Of a stretch of DNA of 64,000 bases, positions 17,726 to 25,950 are shown one piece after another. Each line of letters begins with the position of its first letter. Position 1 is the stretch's first letter. The position numbers and the translations under genes were made by a program. The DNA is from Nitrososphaerota archaeon (GTDB taxonomy: Archaea; Thermoproteota; Nitrososphaeria; Nitrososphaerales; Gagatemarchaeaceae). Under the pieces are notes generated by a model that saw nothing but the letters and a program-made list of their open reading frames with translations, had not been told where the DNA came from and searched no databases. The DNA is taken from NCBI GenBank assembly GCA_028867035.1, contig JAGWHB010000004.1:214427-278426 (forward strand), given 5' to 3'.

Positions 17726-17805
17726 TTGGCTGTCGAATGTCCCGCGAAACTGGGTCCGTATTTAATGGTGGTTCAGCGGCGGCACGCGAATCCGACGTTC
17801 GCGGT

Positions 17806-19041
17806 TCAGCGGAGGAACTCGAAGGGGTCGGCGCCCCTGGAACTCTCGTAGGCCGCCACGAACATCCCCGCGCTCCATGACTGGCCGTGCTGCCCCTTCG
17901 CCTCACCGGTCCTGCCGTCCAACCATTCGTTGAAACCAACCTTCTCTCCCTCCCGGAAGGCGGCGTTTGACTCGGCGAGGGACTTCAGCTGATCGCGTGC
18001 TGCAGCCATGGGGAGCGCATTGAGGGCGCACACATAGAATCCCCCGACGAAGGGCCAGACGGCTCCGTTGTGGTAGCTGTACTTGCCGCTCTTGTGCTGG
18101 ATCGGAAGGGTGGCGTCGAAGCTATCGTCATAGCCGGGGTCGCCTTCCCCGTAGGGAGGGTCAAGGACCCGCACGGGAAAGGGCCTGGAAAGATCGCGTT
18201 CCCTGATGTACTCGAGGATCGAGGCGAAGACGCCTTCGTCTGCCGCCCCCCAGAGACCACAGAGGAGATTCGAAAGCGTGTCGAAGTGGGAGTCGACCCT
18301 GGCGAAGGAGATGTACTGGAGGTAGTGCCCCTTCGTGCCCCCTGCGAGCCCGCGCTCCTTCTGGTAGGCGGCAAGCCGCGGCCAGTACTTCGATATCCTG
18401 TCGGAACCGCCGTCGCCGGGGAGGAAAACGTCGTTGAACCTCTCCTTCAGCGCCTCGTAGTCGAGCAGGCCGGCTGATTCTTGGCTCTTCCCGGCGGATG
18501 AAAGGAGGGAGGCGAGGCACTTCGTCGCGGCGAGAAAGAGGACGTTGTTGTAGAGGGTCTTTCCCGTGCGTTGGATCGCCGCGTCCATCCAGTCGGCCCC
18601 CTGAGGGGAATCGATCAGCCAGGAATTGTTCGCGTCCTGATAGCGGAGGAACCGGTAGGCGTCGACGGCGGCGTCGAGGGGGAGCCCAAGCAGGGCCCTG
18701 TCGCCGGTCGCATCGAACAGGTTTGCGAGCCCGATGACGTACCAGCACGAGGAATCGGTTGACCCCGACCACCCGAACTCCGGCTGTCGGGTTTCCAGGT
18801 CGTAGAAGTTGGCTATCTGGCCCAGCGGGGCCTTTGTCTTGGCGAAGGTCTGCACGGTCGTTGTCGCAGACCTGATGAGCGAGTCGTCCCTGGCCATGTT
18901 CGCTCCGATGAAAGAGATGAATGCATCCCTGGCCCAGACCTGGTTGTAGTAAGCGTCAGATGCTTTCAGCCCGTGGGGGGTCGCGTTCCGCCTGAGGACG
19001 TCGAGGGCCCTGTCCCGGGTGCTCTCGATGAGGTCGGTCAA
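17806..19041 (-). CDS. Alpha/alpha-barrel glycoside hydrolase (GH100/amylo-1,6-glucosidase-like)
   Basis: A 411-residue protein from TTG 19041. Features of the six-hairpin glycosidase fold: YYNQVWARDAFISFIG near residue 31, PEFGWSGSTDSSCWYV, DSPQGADWMDA, and a late YSYHNGAVWPFVGGF. These recur in neutral invertases (GH100) and the C-terminal debranching domain of glycogen debranching enzymes (GH133). The protein has only the catalytic barrel, no glucanotransferase half, so the substrate is open: sucrose, trehalose-like sugars or alpha-1,6 branches. It lies 12 nt after the CoxG-like gene, in an operon with an acyl-CoA dehydrogenase. Confidence 0.72.
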   Translation of the reverse strand: MTDLIESTRDRALDVLRRNATPHGLKASDAYYNQVWARDAFISFIGANMARDDSLIRSATTTVQTFAKTKAPLGQIANFYDLETRQPEFGWSGSTDSSCWYVIGLANLFDATGDRALLGLPLDAAVDAYRFLRYQDANNSWLIDSPQGADWMDAAIQRTGKTLYNNVLFLAATKCLASLLSSAGKSQESAGLLDYEALKERFNDVFLPGDGGSDRISKYWPRLAAYQKERGLAGGTKGHYLQYISFARVDSHFDTLSNLLCGLWGAADEGVFASILEYIRERDLSRPFPVRVLDPPYGEGDPGYDDSFDATLPIQHKSGKYSYHNGAVWPFVGGFYVCALNALPMAAARDQLKSLAESNAAFREGEKVGFNEWLDGRTGEAKGQHGQSWSAGMFVAAYESSRGADPFEFLR

Positions 19042-19053
19042 TTTGTCCGTCCG

Positions 19054-19500
19054 CTAGGAGGCTGACTCTACCGCCCTTGTGATCCCCGAGAAGATCTCGG
19101 CTACCTTCTTGGTGGCGAACCCCTTCAGGAGAGAAGAGCCGATGCCCGCCATCAGGCCCGTGATCTCCGCGTCCGCCGTCCAGGTCATGTTGGTGGGAGC
19201 GTCGCCGGATAGGTCGAAGATGCTCGTTATCTTCAGGGAGCTCCCGCTTCCGGCTCCCTCGGCCACCAGGGTCGCCTTCGAAGGAGGCGCCGTCCTGACT
19301 ATGGTCAGTTTCATTTTCATCGTGCTCGATACAACGGCGACTCGGAGCTTCAACTTGGCCTCGAGGCTCGAGCCGTCGATGACGTTGACGTCCTCGGCGT
19401 CTGGGAGGGTCTTCGCTATGAATTCGGGGTCCGTCAGGAGGGAGTATACCTTTTCCTTCGGCGCCTTCATCGAGTTGGATCCTTCCAGGTGAAGCTGCAT
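19054..19500 (-). CDS. CoxG-like SRPBCC-domain protein
   Basis: A 148-residue START/Bet v1-like (SRPBCC) protein, CoxG subfamily: begins MQLHLEGSNSMKAPKEKVYS, then DPEFIAKTLPDAEDV and the C-terminal helix MAGIGSSLLKGFATKKVAEIF. ATG 19500 is chosen because the conserved strand starts there; upstream open frame overlaps the dehydrogenase. Classical CoxG helps anchor or mature CO dehydrogenase, but no coxLMS genes are in the window, so a hydrophobic-ligand-binding role linked to the adjacent acyl-CoA dehydrogenase is as likely. Confidence 0.82.
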   Translation of the reverse strand: MQLHLEGSNSMKAPKEKVYSLLTDPEFIAKTLPDAEDVNVIDGSSLEAKLKLRVAVVSSTMKMKLTIVRTAPPSKATLVAEGAGSGSSLKITSIFDLSGDAPTNMTWTADAEITGLMAGIGSSLLKGFATKKVAEIFSGITRAVESAS

Positions 19501-19532
19501 GCCCTTCCCGTCTGTTGGGAATGAGATAAGTG

Positions 19533-20756
19533 CTATCTGTAAGCTTCGTACTGCTTGCCCAGGACGGAAGAGGCTATCTTGAGCTCCATTATCTCGTCGG
19601 TGCCTTCGTAGATCCTCGCGACCCTGGAGTCCAAGAAGTGCTTCGCGACAGGGGACATTATTGAGTAACCGAAGCCGCCGAAGCACTGGACCGCCCTGTC
19701 AGCGGATTCGAAGGCGCACCTTGACGACATATACTTCGCTACGGCCGAGAGCCTATCCGCGTCGGCCCGGAGAGAGAGGTTCTTCGGGTCGTTCTCGTAC
19801 TCGTCCTTCTTCAAGGCGGCCCTGTAGACGAGCCATCTGCATGCTTCCAGGCTGGATTCGATGAAGGCGACGTGCTTCTGGATCAGCTGGTGCCTGGCGA
19901 TTTCCTTGCCGTGCTGGACCCTCGAAGTAGTCCTCTCCTTGACCTGGTTCAGGCAGTCCTCCATGACCCCCAGGCACCCGGAGCCTATCCCGATCCTGCC
20001 GTTGAGAAGGGCGGAATAAGCCACCGAGAGTCCCCTCCCCTCTTCGCCGAGCAAGTCGTCCTTGCCCACGAAGACGTCGTCGAGGGTGAGCATCGAAGTG
20101 TCGGAGGTGAACAGCCCGATCTTCTCCTCCAGCCGCATGTCGACGCTGAAGCCCTTCTGTTTGGTGTCCACGATGAAGGCCGTCACTCCTTTGGCGTCCC
20201 CCGCAGGGCGGGCGAAGACGATCATGTTCGTGGCGATCGAGCCGTTGGAAATAAGATACTTCGAGCCGCTGAGTCTGAACCCACCGCCGTCCTTCGTGTA
20301 GCTTGTTTTCAGGGATGCGGGGTCGGAGCCGGCCTCTGGCTCCGTGAGGCCGTAGGCGAATACGACGTCTCCGGTCGCCGCCCTGGGCAGGTATCTCGAC
20401 TTCTGCTCCTCTGTCCCCCAGTCCTGGACGGCGAGGCTGCCGAGGCAGAGATGGACGTCCGCGAATGTGATTATCCCCATCCCAGTCTGCCCCATCCGTT
20501 CGAGGCAAAGGGCTTCGACCAGCTGCCGCGCGCCGCGGCCGCCGTATTTCTCATCGATGGGCACCCCCATCAGGTTGTGCCGTCTGAGTACCCCGGCGAT
20601 CTCAGGGTTGTATTTCCTCTCGACGTACTTCTCGAACTCGGAGACGAGCAGTTCATTGGCAGCTGCGTCCGCGTCTTCCAGGATGGCGACCTCATCCTCC
20701 TTGAGGCCCAGCAGATGGTTAACCTCCTCCATTGACGAAGCGAATAACGGCTCCAA
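19533..20756 (-). CDS. Acyl-CoA dehydrogenase
   Basis: A 407-residue FAD enzyme introducing the alpha-beta double bond into acyl-CoA. Family signatures are YGLTEPEAGSDPASLKT (FAD/substrate loop), the ACAD_M strand region EEKIGLFTSDTSMLTLDDVFV, and the C-terminal QCFGGFGYSIMSPVAKHFLDS and RIYEGTDEIMELKIA, where the Glu of YEGTDE is the catalytic-base position of short-chain enzymes. Start TTG 20756; ATG 20732 is possible. A TATA-like AATTAAAGG is at about 20787-20796. First gene of a three-gene operon with coxG-like and glycosidase genes. Electron acceptor ETF genes are not in the window. Confidence 0.93.
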   Translation of the reverse strand: MEPLFASSMEEVNHLLGLKEDEVAILEDADAAANELLVSEFEKYVERKYNPEIAGVLRRHNLMGVPIDEKYGGRGARQLVEALCLERMGQTGMGIITFADVHLCLGSLAVQDWGTEEQKSRYLPRAATGDVVFAYGLTEPEAGSDPASLKTSYTKDGGGFRLSGSKYLISNGSIATNMIVFARPAGDAKGVTAFIVDTKQKGFSVDMRLEEKIGLFTSDTSMLTLDDVFVGKDDLLGEEGRGLSVAYSALLNGRIGIGSGCLGVMEDCLNQVKERTTSRVQHGKEIARHQLIQKHVAFIESSLEACRWLVYRAALKKDEYENDPKNLSLRADADRLSAVAKYMSSRCAFESADRAVQCFGGFGYSIMSPVAKHFLDSRVARIYEGTDEIMELKIASSVLGKQYEAYR

Positions 20757-20872
20757 TCTCAGCCTACGATGGGCTTATTGCCGTGCCTTTAATTCTCTTT
20801 GAAGGGAGAGCACCCTTTTCTAGAAGAGCAGGCAGGTCAGCCTGGCTTGCTCCGGGAGGGCTGTAACGGCGC

Positions 20873-21076
20873 TTGAAGTCCAAGATTTCGCCGATGTGGC
20901 TTACGTACCATATGGTAAAATGGGAAGAGACCGCCCAGAGCGACTCGGATCAGAAGTGCACGGAGTGCGGCCGGCCGATGAAGAAGACGGAGCTCCTAAC
21001 AGATGACAAGGGGTTGAGCTATGAAGGATACGTCTGCCACCCGGACAAGCGGGTCACCTGGGTGAGAGTCAGCTAG
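20873..21076 (+). CDS. Small zinc-ribbon-like hypothetical protein
   Basis: A 67-residue protein from TTG 20873 (ATG 20894, MWLTYHMVKW, is alternative). It has one CTEC knuckle and a later single cysteine (GYVCHPDK), which suggests an incomplete or His-assisted zinc site. No family recognised. Its stop overlaps the stop region of the convergent MazG-like gene by 4 nt. Confidence 0.5.
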   Translation: MKSKISPMWLTYHMVKWEETAQSDSDQKCTECGRPMKKTELLTDDKGLSYEGYVCHPDKRVTWVRVS

Positions 21077-21399
21077 CTACCGGATGACTTCTTCGACCTG
21101 AAACCTTCACCGTACTGGTATCCTCGGCCCATGTTCTTGGTCCACTTCTTGTTGAATACCTCGTCGAGGTTGGCATCGGGTGCGATCAGCCTCGACGCGT
21201 CGAGGACGTAGAATATCACGTCGATCAACTCCTCGATTGTCTCGTCGGTCGGTTTGCCCTTCTTCCACGAGTCCCCCGCTTCCCCGAGCTCTATGAAGGC
21301 GAACAGTAGTTTGTTCGCGATATCGTCGGGGCTATTCCCGAATCCCTTGGCCTTTACCAGCTCCTCGACCTTCTTCTTCGACTCTTCCAGCGTGGGCAC
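21073..21399 (-). CDS. MazG-like nucleotide pyrophosphohydrolase
   Basis: A 108-residue all-alpha NTP pyrophosphatase. The metal-binding pattern is visible: AFIELGEAGDSWKKG (E-x-x-E) and EELIDVIFYVLDASRL (E-x-x-D). Such proteins hydrolyse NTPs, often damaged ones, to NMP and pyrophosphate. It is 25 nt downstream of the endonuclease III gene, in a minus-strand operon where both would serve nucleotide/DNA quality control. Start GTG 21399. Confidence 0.82.
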   Translation of the reverse strand: MPTLEESKKKVEELVKAKGFGNSPDDIANKLLFAFIELGEAGDSWKKGKPTDETIEELIDVIFYVLDASRLIAPDANLDEVFNKKWTKNMGRGYQYGEGFRSKKSSGS

Positions 21400-21423
21400 G
21401 GTTTCCGGGGCCAGGCCGTGATA

Positions 21424-22116
21424 CTAAGAAGCTTTTTGCTTTGGAGCCACTACGGTGCGATAATACTCGCATGACCCGGTGAGGCTGCAGGACGAGCACT
21501 GGGGCCCTATGGGCTTGCACGTCGTCTGGCCGAAACGCACGAACAGGTCGTTGAGTTCGAGCCAATATCTCTTCGGGACGGTCCGAACGAGCTCAGCCTC
21601 CGTCTCTTCTGGTTTCTTCGTCCTGACCAGTCCGAGCCTGTTCGATATCCTGTGGACGTGGGTGTCGACTGGGATGGCGGGCTTCTTGAATGCGTAGACC
21701 AGCACGCAGTTGGCGGTCTTCCTCCCCACCGAGTGTAACTTCAAAAGGTCCTCCTCGTTGTCCGGCACCTCTCCGCCGAACTCGGAGACGAGCTGCTTCG
21801 ATGCAGTGATTATGTTCTTCGTCTTCATGTTGTAGAACCCCGAGGGCCTGATGAGCCGCCTGACTACGCTTGGATCGGCGTTCGCGAGCTGCGATGGGGT
21901 CTTGAATTTTGAAAACAGGTTTTCAGTCGCCTTTGTGGTGTTTTCGTCCCTTGTCCTGTGGGAGAGTATGGTGCCTATGAGGATGCGGAAAGGGTTCCCC
22001 TCCTCGGCTTCTTGCAGCTGGGCGAGGGCCGTGGCCCTCTTGTCGGTCGACCCGTAGACCATCCGCCGCATCTCTCGGAGGATGACCGGGATGCCTATGC
22101 GCTTTCGGTTACCCAC
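21424..22116 (-). CDS. nth: Endonuclease III (DNA glycosylase/AP lyase)
   Basis: A 230-residue base-excision enzyme for oxidised pyrimidines. Helix-hairpin-helix [17 protein letters not shown] with the catalytic Lys (GRKTAN), catalytic Asp in [14 protein letters not shown], and the iron-sulfur cluster loop C-x6-C-x2-C-x5-C ([17 protein letters not shown]). The first 21 bases overlap the end of the epimerase gene, so the two are translationally coupled. Length is typical of archaeal Nth. Confidence 0.96.
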   Translation of the reverse strand: MGNRKRIGIPVILREMRRMVYGSTDKRATALAQLQEAEEGNPFRILIGTILSHRTRDENTTKATENLFSKFKTPSQLANADPSVVRRLIRPSGFYNMKTKNIITASKQLVSEFGGEVPDNEEDLLKLHSVGRKTANCVLVYAFKKPAIPVDTHVHRISNRLGLVRTKKPEETEAELVRTVPKRYWLELNDLFVRFGQTTCKPIGPQCSSCSLTGSCEYYRTVVAPKQKAS

Positions 22117-23018
22117 GGTTCCTTTCTGTACCAGTTCGCTATCTCCTCGCAGGCGCCTTTGAGGTTATACTGCGGCGCGTACCCCAGTTCCTTCCAATTC
22201 GGCTGCTCTTCGATGTGCAGGGAGGCTTTCAACTGTTCGGCGGTGTACTTCGGCAGGGACGAACTCGAGAACAAACCCTGCTTCTTGACTTCGGCCTGCT
22301 TTCCGACCGCCGCTGCGATTCCTCCGGCCAGCTCTTCGGGGGTCGAGTCGAACGACTTTATCAGAAAAGAGGCGCCGGGCGACTGATTCACAGTAGCTGC
22401 CTTGAACATGGCCTGGGCGATGTCGCCGGGGTGCGAGAACGACATGGAACCCCCTGGCGGGAGAACGACCTTCCCACCCTCTATCATCCTGAGCATGGGA
22501 AGGGCGAGGGATTCGTCTCTCGATCCCACTGCCCTGGCCGACCTGATTATGGCGACCCTGGGCTCGGAGCTCCTCTTCGAGAACTCCTGGAGGATCCGTT
22601 CGGACTCGGCCTTCGCTTTCTGATATTCAGTGACCGGCCTGAAAGGCGTGGAAGACCCGACGGAGCCGGCTGCGAATCCGTAGACGTCGAGGGTGCTCAG
22701 GTGGACGAAGACCTTGGCCTTGGCCTCGGTCCCTGCCTCGAGCAGGTTCAGAAGCCCCTCGGTGTTCGCTTTGAGGAACTCTGCGTCCGAGTCGGGCATC
22801 GGGGATGCGAGGTTGTAGATGACGTCCACCCCCTCCATCGCTTCGTGCAGGGAGTGATGGTCTGAAAGGTCCGCCTCGATGCCCTGGACGCCGTTTGTGT
22901 CCATTATCTTCAGGTGCGACCCTTTCCGGAAGACCCCTTTCGATATCTCCCCCTGCTGGAAGAGGTACTCGACCAGATGGCCCCCGACGAAGCCCGTCGC
23001 CCCCACCAGGAGGTTCAA
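22095..23018 (-). CDS. NAD(P)-dependent epimerase/dehydratase (extended SDR)
   Basis: A 307-residue extended short-chain dehydrogenase. N-terminal Rossmann motif [10 protein letters not shown], acidic loop IEADLSD, NLASP, then the active-site YQKAK preceded by a serine ([10 protein letters not shown]). Sugar-nucleotide epimerases and 3-beta-hydroxysteroid-like dehydrogenases share this plan; substrate unknown. It overlaps the preceding His-rich gene by 4 nt and nth by 22 nt, in one operon. Confidence 0.88.
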   Translation of the reverse strand: MNLLVGATGFVGGHLVEYLFQQGEISKGVFRKGSHLKIMDTNGVQGIEADLSDHHSLHEAMEGVDVIYNLASPMPDSDAEFLKANTEGLLNLLEAGTEAKAKVFVHLSTLDVYGFAAGSVGSSTPFRPVTEYQKAKAESERILQEFSKRSSEPRVAIIRSARAVGSRDESLALPMLRMIEGGKVVLPPGGSMSFSHPGDIAQAMFKAATVNQSPGASFLIKSFDSTPEELAGGIAAAVGKQAEVKKQGLFSSSSLPKYTAEQLKASLHIEEQPNWKELGYAPQYNLKGACEEIANWYRKEPWVTESA

Positions 23019-23338
23019 GGCCCGTGCGCTCCTTCGGTCTCGCCAAGATGATGGTGATGATGATGCTCGTCCTTGCCGGGCCTCGCTTCGAAATCCCCTC
23101 TGACAAGCCTGAGCTGCAGGTCCTCCTCGAACTTCGGGAAGTCTCCGGTAAGGTCCGCCAGCTTGTCCTTGGCCGCCTTGGAGAACTGCGGGGAGAAATT
23201 CTGGCCCCCGAACCTGCCGTAGGCCACCCCCGAAAAGCGCACTTTCTTCCCCTTCAGCTCGACAAAGCCGCGTATCAGATTGGCAACCTCGCCCTCACTC
23301 ACGAAGTCGATGACTATTGCATACGACGGAAGACTCAA
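23015..23338 (-). CDS. Hypothetical protein with natural His6 tail
   Basis: A 107-residue protein starting TTG/ATG at 23338. The body (about 1-88) is a mixed alpha/beta domain with no recognised family. The C-terminus reads [20 protein letters not shown], a run of six histidines inside an acidic linker, suitable for binding nickel, zinc or copper. Its last four bases overlap the start of the epimerase gene. The tail is part of the genomic frame, not a tag artefact, because the downstream gene continues from it. Confidence 0.65.
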   Translation of the reverse strand: MSLPSYAIVIDFVSEGEVANLIRGFVELKGKKVRFSGVAYGRFGGQNFSPQFSKAAKDKLADLTGDFPKFEEDLQLRLVRGDFEARPGKDEHHHHHHLGETEGAHGP

Positions 23339-23411
23339 ACGGAATGGGCCCGTTCTGGAGGTGCTTAAAGTCAGTTCCTCAGGGCGGGTCGCACACAGCG
23401 AAGCTGGGGCC

Positions 23412-23840
23412 CTACATTTCGAAGTCGGGGGGGCGGTACCTCGCCTGCACCATCTCCTTGAGCGAGGTGACGAGGGCGAAGCTTGAGTTCACGATGTCCG
23501 TCTGGGTTATGATACCCACGAGCTTCCCGTCTTCCATGACGGGCAGCTTCTTCAACCGGGAGTCGGTCATTATCTTGGCGGCGACTTCGACCCTCTCCGC
23601 CGGAGGCACGGTGACAAGCTTCTTCCGTCCTATCGTCCCCAGCCTAGTGTCAGGATCTTCCCCCTTCGCGACGCTGCGGGATATGTCCCCCTCGGTGATA
23701 ATCCCCACTGGAGTAGAACCTTCGGAAATCACAAGAGCGCCAATCTTCCATCTGGCCATGGACACGGCCGCGTCCCGGATGCTTGCGTTGGCCCCGATTG
23801 TCTTGACTTTAGCGGACATGATGTCCTTGACGTAGATCAT
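23412..23840 (-). CDS. CBS-domain pair protein
   Basis: A 142-residue protein made of two CBS motifs: first at about 3-60 (DIMSAKVKTIGANASIRDAA … PVGIITEGDISR), second at about 70-125 (LVTVPPAERVEVAAKIMT … LVGIITQTDIV). Such Bateman modules bind adenosyl nucleotides and signal energy state. No effector domain is fused. Start ATG 23840 lies 4 nt after the universal stress protein gene, so the two are co-expressed. Confidence 0.9.
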   Translation of the reverse strand: MIYVKDIMSAKVKTIGANASIRDAAVSMARWKIGALVISEGSTPVGIITEGDISRSVAKGEDPDTRLGTIGRKKLVTVPPAERVEVAAKIMTDSRLKKLPVMEDGKLVGIITQTDIVNSSFALVTSLKEMVQARYRPPDFEM

Positions 23841-23844
23841 GCCT

Positions 23845-24297
23845 TCACCTCGCCACCAGCACAGGGCATGGCGCGTGGCTGACGAGTCCGGCCGAGACGC
23901 TGCCCAGGATGAGCTTCTTGAACCCCGTCATGCCTCTTGTGCCGACTACTATGAGGTCGGCCTTGCTGTCAGCGGCATATTCCACCAGGGCCTCGACCAC
24001 CGAGGAATACTGTATCAGCTCTCCCTTGACCTTCACCCCTGCATTGGAGGCGAGCTGTACGCCCCGGGAGAGGGTCTTCTGCCCACCCTCCTTGGCCGCA
24101 TCCTCGAGCTCCTTGTAGTCCGGGATGGGCATCCCAGGACCGGCGCTGAATGCCACCAAGGGGGAAGCATAGACATGAACCACGGCGACTTCAGAATTGT
24201 ATCTCGATGCAAGCGAGCACGCGAGCTCGACCGCCGTAAAGGAGTCCTTCGAACCGTCGAAGGCCACAATTATCTTTCTGAACTCGCCGGCGGGCAC
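23845..24297 (-). CDS. Universal stress protein (UspA family)
   Basis: A 150-residue alpha/beta protein. KIIVAFDGSKDS at the N-terminus and the ATP-binding signature G-x2-G-x9-G-S near the C-terminus (VVGTRGMTGFKKLILGS, then VSHAPCPVLVAR). The ATP-binding class of Usp is therefore predicted. GTG start at 24297; a TATA-like AATTAAATAGG lies at about 24325-24336 on the same strand. Operon with the CBS protein. Confidence 0.92.
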   Translation of the reverse strand: MPAGEFRKIIVAFDGSKDSFTAVELACSLASRYNSEVAVVHVYASPLVAFSAGPGMPIPDYKELEDAAKEGGQKTLSRGVQLASNAGVKVKGELIQYSSVVEALVEYAADSKADLIVVGTRGMTGFKKLILGSVSAGLVSHAPCPVLVAR

Positions 24298-24508
24298 GTC
24301 TCTTCGGTTCTCAGTTCATCCATTCCTATTTAATTCGCTCGCTCCTTTCCCACGGCTGAGAAACGTAAAGTAGTACGGAAGGCCGCCCCCTGCAACTCGA
24401 ACCTAAACCATGAGGGGTTGACTTTCTCGGGGTCCAGGCGTTGAAAGAGGCGAAGCGCCCCACGGACACCCCAAAACTGATTATCAGTGACGAAAATCGT
24501 CTCGGTTC

Positions 24509-24518
24509 ATTATAAAGG
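24509..24518 (+). promoter_or_regulatory. TATA box
   Basis: ATTATAAAGG centred about 26 nt before the ATG at 24539, the spacing expected for a leaderless transcript. The rest of the 240-base gap 24298-24538 holds the Usp promoter and nothing else I can identify. Confidence 0.6.
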
Positions 24519-24538
24519 GCCGGAAGGACGCATCGTCC

Positions 24539-25102
24539 ATGGAAAACGCGAACCAAACGCGAGCCATCCAGAGCAAGTGGGCGGGAAGGTTCATCTGGGC
24601 AGCAGTGATCCAGGGAATCTTCGCGACAATCGCAACAATACTCGTCCTCGACCCGCTACAGTACGTGACGGGCAAGGCGGACTACTTCTCACCAGCCAGA
24701 GTCATCGCCGGAGGGAGCGGGGGCACCTGGTTCTTCACCGGGTACATCTCCTACCTCGTCGTGGGCGTCGTAGCAACTGCTGTCACAGCCATCTTCTACC
24801 TATACATCGAAGGGATCCAGGGAAAGGCGTACAAGGGTTTCACGAACCTCCTCGCATGGGGCCACCTGATCTTCATGAACGTCGGCGTAGCGGGCGCCAT
24901 GTTCTTGATGATGTATGGCGGATACCTGGCGGGTTGGGGAATGACCCCTTCATCAAGCGGCGGTGGTGGCCTCAACGCAGGCCAGGTCCATGTGCAGATA
25001 CTTGGCGGACTTGTTGACCCCATCGGCGGCCTGATCCTCCTGGCTGCGATCGGTGCCTTTCTGGGCGGCTTAGGTTATCTGATCAGAAGCAGGACGAACT
25101 GA
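24539..25102 (+). CDS. Conserved-looking polytopic membrane protein, unknown function
   Basis: A 187-residue protein with four or five membrane helices: FIWAAVIQGIFATIATILVL, YISYLVVGVVATAVTAIFYLYI, LLAWGHLIFMNVGVAGAMFLMM and ILGGLVDPIGGLILLAAIGAFLG. Histidines occur in or next to two helices (WGHLIFMN, QVHVQILGG) which could ligate heme or copper, but no full heme-copper oxidase pattern is present. It has its own strong TATA box and appears leaderless. Family not recognised. Confidence 0.7.
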   Translation: MENANQTRAIQSKWAGRFIWAAVIQGIFATIATILVLDPLQYVTGKADYFSPARVIAGGSGGTWFFTGYISYLVVGVVATAVTAIFYLYIEGIQGKAYKGFTNLLAWGHLIFMNVGVAGAMFLMMYGGYLAGWGMTPSSSGGGGLNAGQVHVQILGGLVDPIGGLILLAAIGAFLGGLGYLIRSRTN

Positions 25103-25182
25103 GTCCTGCTTCCCTCCCCTGTTTTATCCGCAGTCCGAGGGCAGAATAAACTCAAATACGATAAGTTTCGGTTTCTTCACGT

Positions 25183-25545
25183 TTGGATATCTCCGAACCG
25201 TCCCGGGTCCAGGCGCTTGTGCAGGGGCTCGCCGACGAGTACTCTAGGAAGATACTGCTGTCGGCCATACCCAAGGCAAAGTCCGTGGAGGACATGAGCA
25301 GGGAGAACGACATACCTCTGAGCACGTGCTACAGGAGGGTGCACGAGCTCCTGGACTCTCAGATACTGGTGATCGAGAAGATAATAGTCACGCCCGACGG
25401 GAAAAAATACGAACTGCTGAGGAGCGCCTACCGGGCTGTGACCGTGTCCTTCGTCGGTGGGGTGATGAAGGTGGAGGCGACCATAAATGAGGACGTGGCG
25501 GAGAAGCTAAGGCGCCTCTGGCTTTCCATGAGGGAGGTCCCTTGA
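25183..25545 (+). CDS. Winged-helix (ArsR-like) transcriptional regulator
   Basis: A 120-residue protein from TTG 25183, 26 nt downstream of CAAATACGATA. The helix-turn-helix is at about 20-60: YSRKILLSAIPKAKSVEDMS, then NDIPLSTCYRRVHELLDSQI (recognition helix), followed by a beta wing ending PDGKKYELLRSAYRAV. The C-terminal about 35 residues may dimerise. It precedes a three-helix membrane protein, a pairing seen repeatedly in archaea (HTH plus DUF7521-like protein); target unknown. Confidence 0.8.
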   Translation: MDISEPSRVQALVQGLADEYSRKILLSAIPKAKSVEDMSRENDIPLSTCYRRVHELLDSQILVIEKIIVTPDGKKYELLRSAYRAVTVSFVGGVMKVEATINEDVAEKLRRLWLSMREVP

Positions 25546-25591
25546 TTTCCAATGGTGACAATCGACTTCAACTCTTTAAAGGCCCCTGGAG

Positions 25592-25882
25592 GTGATGCTG
25601 CGTAAATTGGACCTAATCTACCTAGACGTAGCTCAGGCGCTGATTCTTGTATTCGGCGGAGTGGTGGTGTACTATGCGGGCAAGTCTTATTCGAAGACCA
25701 AGAGCCAGGCGATGCTACTCCTCGCCCTGGGCTTCGCCGCCGTCACACTGGGAGCGCTTGTGGCAGGTGTGATGTATAACTTCGGGACCACCGACCTGGG
25801 GACGGTCATAACGGTGCAGGCTTACAGCCAGGCGGTAGGCTTCTTCATCATAGTCTATTCGCTCGCACGGGCGAAAGGCTGA
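25592..25882 (+). CDS. Small three-helix membrane protein paired with HTH regulator
   Basis: A 96-residue protein with three hydrophobic segments (VAQALILVFGGVVVYYAG, AMLLLALGFAAVTLGALVAG, AVGFFIIVYSLARA). Resembles small archaeal membrane proteins found next to HTH genes. GTG 25592 and ATG 25595 have a GGAGG close by, but TTTAAA at 25575-25580 would put the transcript start near TTG 25607, giving MDLIYLD; that start is equally plausible. Confidence 0.72.
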   Translation: MMLRKLDLIYLDVAQALILVFGGVVVYYAGKSYSKTKSQAMLLLALGFAAVTLGALVAGVMYNFGTTDLGTVITVQAYSQAVGFFIIVYSLARAKG

Positions 25883-25950
25883 AGAGGAAAGCGACGCCCG
25901 TTGGCCGTTGCCCGACTGTGTCTGAGGCGTAGCTGCCGGGGGCGGGGGCG

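Noticed and set aside
19054..19500. Part of a CO dehydrogenase locus
   Set aside because: No molybdenum hydroxylase subunits or maturation genes in the window.
23020..23100. His6 as vector or cloning contamination
   Set aside because: It is followed in frame by native residues and overlaps the next gene start, so it is genomic.
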